DNA from: Favolaschia claudopus
Lineage: Eukaryota > Basidiomycota > Agaricomycetes > Agaricales > Mycenaceae
Direction: 5' to 3'
NCBI GenBank assembly: GCA_037176885.1
Contig: JAWWNJ010000004.1
Coordinates: forward strand, 2,728,001-2,792,000
DNA: 64,000 nt
Part shown: piece after piece, positions 1 through 9,300 of the stretch
Position numbering within the stretch: position 1 is the stretch's first letter
How the letters are laid out: the number at the start of each line of letters is the position of its first letter
The notes under the pieces: generated by a model
The model's database searches: none
What the model was told of the DNA's origin: nothing
What the model saw: the letters and a program-made list of their open reading frames with translations, nothing else
Program-made: the position numbers and the translations under genes

Positions 1-1300
1 ATTTTGACGTGTTTTTCAGTCCATTTCGCAGAGAATTTTGTCGCCGGCAGGCAAATACCCGCCACCGACTTGTCAAGCAGCGAGACTTGCACAAGCTGCA
101 AGTTATGGTTTTCTTCGCGCGGCGCCGCGCAACGGCGTTATACCCTTGACACGACGTATCTTCGTCCGGCGAGGGGAGCTTGCGGTCAGCTCCATTTTTC
201 TTCCTCTTACGTTTCCGTGGTCTTACGAATCGGATTTCTTGCCAGGGTTTTAAGATTTACGGCAAGTTTTCTCGACATCGGTTAGTTTGGGTGAGGTAAG
301 CCCTGGTAAGCCCTTCGCTCTTTTCTCTGCCAAGTCCCTGCCGTGTCGCGCACGTCGATGACTATACGTATCGACGTCCCGCGGCCGGGGGTTCTTAATC
401 TAAACCAGCTAGCTTAACCTCCGACTCAAACTCGATATTTCGTCGTCCGCCGAGCGACATCTCCAACCTCTTCACATGTAAGTCCCCCCCCCCCTCATTT
501 CTACTATTCTTCGCCTCATTTCTCGTCTACAGATTTGAAATTTCTCCGCTGCGCAGCCATCATCGTCATCAGCTCAACCCGAAATCAAAATTTGATTTTT
601 TAGCGTCCGCCGAGCGAGGCTTTGAGCTGCCCATCATATACGTTGCCAACCTCGATCTGCTCATCTTTTCACTAACTCCAGCCCTCCAGAAAATTTTCTT
701 CCCGCTGCGCGGGCACTCCACCAAGCCCTAAAATCAAAGTTTGAGTTTTGTTTTCCCGCGAGCGAGGCTTGAGCTCCGCAAGCTTCAGGTGCGTTCCTCT
801 CCTGCTATCAGAGTCATTTCTGAGACGATTTGAGTTCTAGATTTTTTTCTTCCGCTGCGCGGCGCTCACCAATGTCACCATCTGAGTCTCAAGACCAACT
901 CGTCGAATTTGTCAAGTCTTCGAAGTCGAAGAATCTTGGCTTCGCTGCGCGGCGGAGTTGGTGAGTACTATCTCCTCTATTCCGTGGTATTTGAAAGTCA
1001 TTTGCTTCGTTTTTCTCTTCCGCTGCGCGGCGCTACGAGTCGACAACACGCGCTTCATTGTCATTTCGCCACCAAGTCCCTGAATCCGGTGAGTCTCCAT
1101 TTGCTTAGTTTTGAGGGTCTCAAGAACTTCGTTTCACGGGCGTCAAGGGCGAACTTCTCAGCAGCATGGACTTCAAATTCTACAGTCGGACGAGGTCAGC
1201 GCGGACTTGAATTTCTCAACGCTAGGTGCGGACTTCAATTTTTCACTACGTACAAAACTCAGGGACTTTGCCCCAGTAGTCAGTAGCTAGATCTGTAGAT
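1..1300 (+). other. Plus-strand GC-rich exon-intron module array (continuation, unit 1)
   Basis: This is the right half of the array that is complete at 9300-11560. It contains recurring short GC palindromes of the form CCGC-TGC-GCGG (near 543, 701, 850, 940 and 1020) and several intron-like intervals with GTAAGT, GTGCGT or GTGAGT donors, for example 478-532 ending in CTACAG. No long reading frame and no protein family are recognisable. The array ends near the 3' end of the succinyl-CoA ligase gene, which runs the other way. Confidence 0.6.
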
Positions 1301-1400
1301 TCTTGAGATCCCCGTCTCCCGATTAGCGTAGATCCAAACCCTGAAACAGGCCGGGAAACGGGCTTCCTGAGGTCTAAAAATCAAAATTTCTTCTCGGTAG

Positions 1401-2982
1401 TCAGTAGGTAAACAACAAATAAAAGTATTTCCTTTGAGGAAGAGCGCCGAGCAAGTATATAGTTGGGGGGTGTCCGTCGCGGCTGCGACTTTGTCGCGGA
1501 TGCGACTTCGTCAAGGATGCGGCTGAGGAGAGGCTGCCCGTTTGTACTTGGAAATTGCCTTTTTGGGAAGCGAAGAATTTTATTGCAGCTACATACGACA
1601 AACGATCTATCGTCAGAGAGAGAATCCACGCGTTTCTGGGCGAGGCGGAGGCTGGGGGACGGACGGTGGAAACATTGTATTCGGATTCAAGCATGGCTGA
1701 GGCTTGGCGCTCTTGATAGTGTAACGCACGCCGCTCTTGCCGTTGTGACTGATCAAAATGGGGGAGCGCAGTGCCAGCGGATGGGCGAAGAAAACCTGAA
1801 GATAGAGCATTAGTGTGATATTGGCGGCGACTCTTCATTGGTTTGGGTTGCGGTTGCGATTCTTTGGAGCCCATCAGTTTCTCCATGACCCGCCCAAATT
1901 GCGATGGATGGTCGACCATGACTGCTCCGGCATCTCGGAGAATGCGATATTTCTCGTCTGCGGAGTTTTCTCCCCTGCCGGCCCACGCGCCCGCATGTCC
2001 CATCACATACCCAGGCTTGATGATTTTGCCCGCCACCAGTGCTGCAATAGGCCTTGGAAGCAGTGGGTCAGCCATTGACAAGAAACGAGCTGAGGATCGA
2101 AATAAACTCACTTCGGGTTCGGAGTATTCTGATGATAACTACTAATCCACTCGGCTGCTTCCTCTTCAGCCATTCCACCGACCTCACCGACGATAATGAT
2201 CCCGTGTGTATCCTCGTCGCGCTCAAAAACTCGAAGAGCATCGACAAAGTCTGTTCCAGCAACGACGTCGCCGCCCATCCCGATGCAAAGACTTTGCCCA
2301 AGACCAGCGCGCGTGAGTGACGCGACCGTTTCGTAGCTCAATGTCCCGGACTTGGCGACGACGCCAATATGACCGGGGGAGAACGCAGGAAGCGGCTGGA
2401 AGCCGATACGGCAGTGTCCAAGGGGAGAGATTATACCAGGTGCATTTGCTCCCACAAGCCGACATTTGCTTTGGCTCTTGAGCATCGAGTGGATCTGAAG
2501 GAAATCACGAGTTGCAAGCAAGAACGAACAGACGAGAAAAGATAAAAATGCACCCGCAACATGTCATGCAGAGGAATATGCTCCGCTACAGCGACAATCA
2601 AAGGAATCTCTGCCTCGATCGCCTCTTCAATAGCCCCTGCTGCCTGATGAGCCGCAACATAGATGCCCGTCGCATCGGGCTTGAGATTGTCCACCGCAGA
2701 ACGAACTGTGGGGTACACAGGCAGATCTTGTAGCACCGGATGCACACCTTCGCGCCCGGGGGTGACACCGCCGACGATATTGGTACCCCAAGCACGAGAT
2801 TCCACTGCATTGGCTGTTGCCTGCTTACCGGTGAAGCCCTGGAATATCACACGCGTATGTGAGCCGATTTTCAGATTTTGGATGGTGTCCCGGTAGAGGA
2901 ACAGCGGTGATGTTGTAGAGAACCGTCTGGTCGCACCCAGGGAAGAGGGTTTCCGAGGACAGTGAACCTGACGGAGCAGCAT
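1401..2982 (-). CDS. Succinyl-CoA ligase alpha-like protein with truncated beta-like tail, copy 1
   Basis: Spliced model: exons 2982-2554, 2494-2112 and 2052-1401, giving 487 residues with phase kept. The protein starts with a basic, Ser/Thr-rich stretch typical of mitochondrial import. It then has the CoA-binding segment (GFTGKQ, about residue 49), a VGANAPG segment (a cysteine is usual where the second A stands), the KSGTLSYE and GMGGD segments, and the GHAGA motif with the phosphorylated histidine (about residue 290). Known role of the family: interconversion of succinyl-CoA and succinate in the TCA cycle with a beta subunit. After the alpha core the frame continues for about 150 residues that loosely resemble the start of a beta/ATP-grasp subunit and then stops without the rest. 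So this may be a truncated alpha-beta fusion. An upstream in-frame ATG at 3066 is possible; I chose 2982 because it begins the presequence-like stretch. Confidence 0.8.
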
Positions 2983-3339
2983 CGCGAGAGGCGGAGCGAA
3001 GGAGCATCGGAGTATGGGAGGAAGTTCGTTCGGCGATATTCGGGCCCTCCAGCCACACAAAGCCAACGTTCATGTCGGGAACATCCGGTAACGTTTAGAG
3101 GAACTTCTCTGGCACTCATATTCAAACATATTCTCGTATGGAGCGTGAAGGACACATTACAAAGCAAAGCCAACGAGCCCTAAGGCCTAAGGCTAGGATT
3201 GGATTTCTGTGCGAGATTGAACCATCAAGTTGTAAAAACACCAATGGCACTTTATCTCACCCAGAATTTTAGACGATCTATTCGTTATCCGAATTTCAGA
3301 CCCAAGATAGCCCTCTACGACAAAGCTGTCGTTCTCGAT

Positions 3340-4730
3340 CACGCGTTGTTGCTACGTGTTTCGCCGCTCAGACTGTTGTTCACACGTCCGTCGCCTTGAC
3401 ACCCTGCCGCAACCACTCTCCCCACCACCACTATGACTCCCGCGCATCCGCACTGACCACGTCTTTGCAGCTTCCCGCTCACTCGTCTCGGCACTCGCTC
3501 GTCGTCGAGGTGCGTTCTCGTCCTTCCCTTCCCTCTTTTGCCAACCTCTCCTCTCAGCTCCCTCTCGCCGCCTCAACTCTTCGAACGCGTCCTCTCACCA
3601 CCCCACCACCACACCCACTCACCCTCCTCGGCAAACGGTGTTTCTCTTTCCCCTCTCACCCCCCACCACAACCACCTGCATCCTCTACCGACACATTGGC
3701 GTTGGATTCCGAGCCGACGTGCGTCGCCGCCCTTCTTTTTTTGATACCCACGCTAACGACATCTTTCATAGCGGTCGACCTTTGCCTTCCCTCAACCCCA
3801 TCCCACACCACATCCTCCTCCTCCGTTCTCGCCTCTACCACCCCGCAGCCCCACCACCCCGCTCCCCGCCTCCGCCGCTCACGAAGCCCCCACCGAGGCG
3901 TACATGTTTACAGATAAGTAAATACAAGGTGTGTCCACCTCTTACTCCTCCTTTCGGCGCCTTCCTAACGACATCCGCATTTCCCCTAGCGCGACTCGTT
4001 CCCCCTTTAACTCGTGCCCGCCGCCCCGCTCCATTTCGACTGCCCGACCACCGCCACCTCACCGACCTTGTCGTTCCGACCCGTTTCGCCGTGTTCCCAC
4101 TCTCCCGACACCCTCAAACTGAGACCCACCGCCTTCTCTTCGATTCCTTCCCCCTGTGCCACGCCACTCCCACGCCGCAGCCGCTGCCCTCGTTAACACC
4201 AGTACAACGTCGTGTCGGCGCTCCGCGCGCCGACTCGCTCGAAAGCGCGCTAGAATCAAATTCAAGTAAGTCAATTCGATTTTGACGACGGAACGAACCG
4301 AATAACTTACATGAGTAAACAGTGCGTCGCAGACTCGTATCAAACCCGGCTCGGGACGCAGCCTGAGAACGAGGCAAGGGGACGCGCAGATGGGGGGGGG
4401 GTAGAGGTTGATGCGCGCGCGGGCAGAAAAAGGTAGGGATCGCGAGGATGGGTGGTCTCTCCACCCCCGCGCCGCCACGGACGTCGCCGCCGCCCTTCTC
4501 AACGACATCATCACGTCGGGGCTAGCGCGCTGACTCGATAGGAAAACCACGTAGAGATCTAAATGAAGTGAGTGCTTTCGATTTTGATGACGAACGAATC
4601 GGAATCACTTACCTGCGTGCACAGATCATTCCATGCGCTTCCCGTCGATCCGCACTGGGGAGGGAAATTAGAGGCAAAAGAAGAGGAAGTGCGGTTTGAG
4701 GAAGTTGGGGCGGTGCGTGCGCGCGCGCAT
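3340..4730 (+). other. Plus-strand CT-rich exon-intron modules (family B), unit 1
   Basis: The stretch is C/T-rich and holds several intron-like intervals read on the plus strand, with CTAAC-type branch points and CAG/TAG ends, for example ending near 3472, 3557, 3771 and 3989. Two intervals, 4266-4322 and 4568-4624, are both exactly 57 nt and clearly related to each other along their length, so the introns themselves have been copied with their flanks. Open frames of up to 215 codons exist here, but they are low-complexity proline/serine/arginine translations typical of CT-rich DNA and match nothing I know. Confidence 0.5.
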
Positions 4731-5337
4731 CCCAAGCGGGAGGAGGGCGGAATAGCGGGGCTGGGCGGCAGGTCGGGAAAGGTCGGTAGTGTACCGTAAT
4801 CTAGCTACAATGTAACCAACTAATCACCTTGAATCAAATGAGTCTTGTTTTTGAATTAAACAATACCTGCGGGTGAATGGTCAGTAATTGAATACTAAAC
4901 GACGGTGTACGAATCGAGTTGAAGTGAATCAAATGAAAGCGAGCAATTCCGAGCGCGGCAGTGGAAATAAAGAAAAGCTCACCTCTGAAACTTCACCTTC
5001 AAATGACATCAACGCGAGTCGAAACGAATCGACTCGCTCGGGATGGACAAACCCGCAGTTTGAGAATTAAATCGAAAATCTGGAAAAGAAAGTGAAGGTG
5101 AGTTGTGTTAACAAAGAAACGGTGAATGAAAGACGGAATGAAATTAAACGAGGAGAACAAAATGAACAAAATGAAATCAAAAGGGCGTACCTGGGAGAGA
5201 ACCAAGATAAAGTATTCAGTTAAACTTGAACTTGGGCGGGGATTCGTCGACTCGTTGACGCTTGAACCGAGCTAAAGAGTAGAAGAAACGAAAAAAAGGA
5301 AAGGTTAGCATCGGTACGAGTTGAGATTATTGAGCTC
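4731..5337. other. A-rich stretch with splice-like signals on both strands, unit 1
   Basis: No protein-coding gene is supported. On the minus strand there is a plausible intron from a GTGAGC donor (near 4982) to a CCGCAG acceptor (near 4868) with a TACTGAC branch point. Sequence repeats of the GAATCAAATGA and CGAATCGA type occur. It leads into the minus-strand micro-exon array but is split from it in unit 1 by the hAT-like insertion. Confidence 0.35.
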
Positions 5338-5345
5338 ACTTGAAT

Positions 5346-5946
5346 TAGTGTTGCCGCGGCTCGGCTTCGGCTAGCTCGGCTCGGCTTTTGATGGCTCCAG
5401 AGCCATCACCGCAAAAGCCGAGCCGAGCTATTTATAACTGGCTGGCTCGAGCGGCTTGCGGCTGAGCCGCGGCTAGCCAACGGCTCAGAGGGTTTTTCCA
5501 AAGCTGCATTTTGGACATCGTAGATGCACCCCATTACATAGCAATAACATCTAAACACTTTTCCTAACATTTTCTGAACACTCGTCAGCTATTTGAATGT
5601 CTCGACAACACCGCGGGCAACGTGGCTCGTTAAATGATTATTAAATTTATTTTTAAATTTTTCCCTGCGGTGACAAAATCACTACTGAGACGGCCCAAAA
5701 CGTGAGGTATTCAGTCGAATCATAAGAGAGGGGTGTAAGAGTGCTCTGAAGGTGATTTGAAGCTCTGGCGCAATGGGCAGCGGGGAAATTAGAAAATGGT
5801 TCTGAGCTGCGGCTGAGCTGGGCTCAAGCCGGCTTGAGCTTGAGCCGAGCCACGTGGAGCCACCTTGGTAACGGCTGGCTCAGCTCGGCTTAAAATAGCT
5901 CGGCTCTATCGGCTCAGCCGAGCTGAGCCGAGCCGCGGCAACACTA
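5346..5946. mobile_element. hAT-like non-autonomous element (MITE), 601 bp, with 8-bp target duplication
   Basis: The element begins TAGTGTTGCCGCGGCTCGGC and ends with its reverse complement (about 21 bp perfect terminal inverted repeat). It is flanked on both sides by ACTTGAAT (5338-5345 and 5947-5954). Unit 2 carries the empty site with one ACTTGAAT. The 8-bp target duplication and a terminus fitting the YARNG rule are hallmarks of the hAT superfamily. The subterminal regions are full of GGCTCGGC/GAGCCGAG repeats, typical transposase-binding clusters. There is no transposase frame, so it must have been moved by an enzyme encoded elsewhere. Insertion after the duplication is the simplest reading. 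Confidence 0.95.
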
Positions 5947-5969
5947 ACTTGAATCAATAAAAGACATGT

Positions 5970-7910
5970 CTATCTATGTATACCTTAGTTTGTATAGGCG
6001 CCCGCGCGCGCGATTCATACGGGCATAGGTTTGCCCTTCAAAATGCAAGTCAGACAGACAGAGTAGGGATTTGAAATCAAACATACCTGACACAAAACTG
6101 GCATAGTTCCGGCCTCTGGGGAATACACAAGTCAAGTCAGTATCGGTTCGTGTGGAAAAGCACATTAGACATGCCTGGTAGTATACCGGCATAGTTTCGG
6201 TATCCAGCCAAACTGTGGGATTCAACGAGAGCCTAGCAAGAAATTCAAGTCAGACCGGCAATAATTAGATCAAGGAATCGAACTCGAACGTACCTGGGGC
6301 AAAAACGGCATAACTCCGCGTTGAAGTCGAGACACACAGCCGGAGAGACGTCGTTTCGGTCTTGAGAGGTTGAAAGAGGTAAGTCAGAATCTGTCTGTGT
6401 CGAGAAGTACAAAGAATTAGACGTACCGCCATAGTTTCTGTATCGCGCAAACCAACGGGTAGAACCCAAAGGTTGCAAGAATCAAGTCAGATCGAGCCAA
6501 GTAGCGAACGGGCTAGCAATGCGCACCTTGTACCAAGTCCCACCCAAGCTCACTTCAAATCCAACACCAACCAACTCCATAGCAAGAACTTGAAAAAGAA
6601 TCAACAAACGAACTTGAAGAAGGAAAATGTCAGCTCACCGAGGATCCCCGAGACGGCGTCAAAGTTGAAGTACACAGAGAGCTACGTGCGGAGAGGCATA
6701 GCTCCAGCCTTAGCATCGAGTTTGAGTCGATGAACAATGAATGCATACCGACATGGTCTCGGTAACAACCTCGAGAACGAAAGGCTAGAAGAATCGGAGG
6801 TTGGTCAGATTGAGTTGAAGAGTGAAATGAATGGATAGCGCACCTTGCTTCAAGTCCAAGTCAAAGTCAACTCCGATTGGAACGAGCTTTGATACCGAAC
6901 GTGGCCTTCACAATCGAACACATTCAGTCAGTCTCGAGGTTCAAAGTCAAAGTTACTGGTCGTACTCAGCCGAAAGAAATCGACCCAACCTCAATGAAGG
7001 TAAGCCGACGTTCATCATGCAACTGATCTTGACTGATTCAGACAAAACGAATAGAAAAGGTGACAGAATCGGCGTACCAAAAGATCGAGACGGTGCCGAA
7101 CTCAAGACGGGTTCAAACTTTTGAAGTGCTACTTGTGTTGTTGAAGGCAAAGGGTTGAAGAGACTATCAAACGGTCAGTAATCATTTATATTAGCGGTAT
7201 TAGAACCTCCTAGCCAGTCGAAATGTGCATCTCAGGAAGCTATTCAACCGGTCAGTAATTCAAAATTGAATTCGATAAAGAACCCACTTACCTTACGCAG
7301 ACAGTTGAAATGTACATCTCATACGGGTCAAAGCTGAATACAAACTGAATGAAAGGTCAGTGTATGTAGGCTGGAGGTATTCAAAGGAATGAATTCACTC
7401 ACCTATACAAACTCGTCGGAATATAACTTGAAGCTCGGTGCGGCGGTGAAGGGGTCGAAATTTGAATCTCATGAAGCCAAACAAGACAGAGAGTCGAAAC
7501 TGGTTAGAAGGTCAGCAATCGTTCGAACGAAAGTCGACGAAAACTTACTTTATTAGAACTCGAAGTGATACTGGACGAAAATTTGAAGTCAATTCCGTAT
7601 TGTGAAAGTGGGGACGCACCAGAGTGAAGTCAAATCTGTGAACAAAAGAAAATAGAGGTCAGTTTATATCAGAGGAAAAGATCAAGGGTGAAAGTCACAA
7701 AAGACAAGTCATCGACTTGAAGGGAAAGCTGCTCGAAAGCCGAATAAGGCCGAAGGCTGAGTTGAAGCGTCGAACCGTCGAAACGAAGGAAATGAAGGCC
7801 AGTTGAACGTTGAAGAGGTATTGAAGTCAAGTCTGATAGAAAGTTGAATGTAAGTGAAGTTGGGTTGGGTGTGTGAAGGGAGGGAAAGTGGGTGGGCGGT
7901 CAACCCATAA
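5970..7910 (-). other. Minus-strand micro-exon array, unit 1
   Basis: Read on the minus strand, this stretch is a chain of tiny exon-like blocks separated by introns of about 50-65 nt with good signals (GTAAGT, GTACGT, GTGAGT or GCATGT donors; CTGAC branch points). Mapped introns: 6116-6174, 6233-6293, 6361-6426, 7240-7291, 7345-7402, 7500-7548 and 7571-7619. Exons between them: 6087-6115 (29 nt), 6175-6232 (58), 6294-6360 (67), 7292-7344 (53), 7403-7499 (97), 7549-7570 (22) and 7620-7635 (16). Blocks are degenerate copies: one set shares a GAAACTATGCCGG-like core, another a TGAGATG-ACATTTC-ACTG core. No frame stays open through the joined blocks as far as I could follow, so a non-coding or decayed spliced transcript is as likely as a protein. 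Confidence 0.6.
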
Positions 7911-8153
7911 CCAAACTCAACGATATGAGCTCACCTATATACCGTTCCCCCGGCCCTCCAACGCTATTCTGCTCACCAAATCTGCCGACCATCCGTCGGG
8001 ATCGACAGTCCGTCTTGGGAGTTTGCGGAGCGGCCCCCATTCAATCCGAAAGAGCGGAAATTGCAGAAGTCGACGGGGACCTGAAAAACTTCACAAGTCA
8101 GCAACGAGCACCGCGGAAAGTACACGCACGTCAGTGCCATTCCGGGTAATTGA

Positions 8154-8612
8154 TCACATCAATTCAGGGTCGTAACGCCGGGGTGGAGGGGGAGGTGAGC
8201 TCGAGAAAGTGGAGGGTTGAGATAGGGGGCAGTTGCCATTGCGGCGTGAAGACGAGTCCGTGAGCTCCAAGGCTGCAGGAGTAGCAAGCTTGGGTAGTTT
8301 GAACCGCTTCTAAGTGCCAAGATCCGGGGATTTCAGCATGATACGGCCATGGAAGCGCGGCATACTAACACACACCTGGAATGCCTCCGGTCGCAACACC
8401 GCTCCAATCGCTCCAGAACCTTCCCCGACGCCACGCGTATCCAAAATGATTTGATGATGAGATTCCTGAGTCATAGGGCTGCGGTACCGCTCGTCCAGAC
8501 CCCAATTTTTCGAAATGCGCGCAAATGCTCGTGTTCGTATTGCTGGCGTTCCTGGATGAAAACAACGCTGCAGTTCACGAGGAGTAGAGCCAAATGAGAT
8601 ATACAGACGCAA
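8154..8612 (-). CDS. Unassigned two-exon reading frame, unit 1
   Basis: An open block from about 8612 to 8376 joins in phase, through a GTGTGT donor and a CACTTAG acceptor (intron 8310-8375), to a second open block at 8309-8154 ending in TGA, giving about 130 residues. The first block has a Gly-rich segment (VGEGSGAIGAVL); the second is Pro/Ser-rich at its end. No ATG lies at the start of the first block, so an upstream exon is likely, or this is simply part of the intron-rich minus-strand unit that continues leftwards. I do not recognise the family. Another good intron follows downstream, with a TTGCTGAC branch point and a TTTTTCAG acceptor near 8092. Confidence 0.3.
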
Positions 8613-9300
8613 ATGAGCCTCAGAGTCCAGTCATCGCAGCGGCAGGAATCGTCGATGGTGGTGGTAAAAAGCAATGTTCGGAATTTCCTGTTTCGGACTC
8701 GATATCGATGATCACATCAATCCCACTCTCTTTCGCTCCCTTCATCTTATCTCGTTGAAGGCTCTCTGCCCACGCCCCGTGCGCCTCCGCCAAGCATCAA
8801 CATAGCGGCATGGCGCGCTGGAGGCGACCCCGAGCTTCCGAAGACCCCGAATCGCGTGGAAACCGCCGCATCTAAATCCATGGGCCAATTTCGGCATTTT
8901 CTGAGAATCGCAGGCTTCCGCGCGCCCACACCGCTGAATTTCGGCTGTCATCGATGATTATCACTGGGACTTGCTCAATTTCTTGCTGGGTTCAGTCTTC
9001 CGCGTCTCTGCGCAATTCCTTCAACATTTATTTGCTCGAAAAGTGTACTCGATTGCTGGTACTCAGCTCATCGTCGGCCTGAAGAGCTTGTTATGAAAGA
9101 GGTTGTTATGAAATCTTCCAACTTGTCCGGCTCGCGAATCACATCAACGCGTACTATTTGAAATCCACCACAACGTTATTCCCCCAGCCCTTTGCGCTTT
9201 TGCCAAGGTTTTGCCCTCAAGCTTTAATTTTTGCGCTGAGATTCGTTATCGAGTTCTCAAGTCTTGAATGAATTCAGCGCTGAGGACGCTAAGAAATTCA
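8613..9300. other. Unassigned stretch, unit 1
   Basis: No supported gene. A minus-strand frame (8951-8742) and others overlap without family similarity. The stretch lies between the minus-strand modules on the left and the plus-strand modules on the right, so it is where promoters of two divergent transcription units would be expected. I see no convincing TATA box in it. Confidence 0.3.

Noticed and set aside
909..1286. 125-codon plus-strand frame repeated in all units (11167, 20817)
   Set aside because: It runs across likely introns of the GC-rich modules, has no family features, and the repetition only reflects the segmental duplication.
3638..4285. 215-codon plus-strand frame in the CT-rich region (also at 13896-14543)
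   Set aside because: The translation is low-complexity Pro/Ser/Arg/His, arises from CT-rich DNA, and crosses several good intron signals; no family match.
6250..6300. tRNA-like GTTCGATTCC box on the minus strand
   Set aside because: It lies inside a clear intron-like interval, and no matching A box, anticodon arm or acceptor stem can be formed around it.
8246..8270. A GACGAGTCCGTGAG stretch resembling part of a hammerhead ribozyme core
   Set aside because: The required CTGATGA before it and GAAA after it are absent, and the flanks do not pair as the three stems need.
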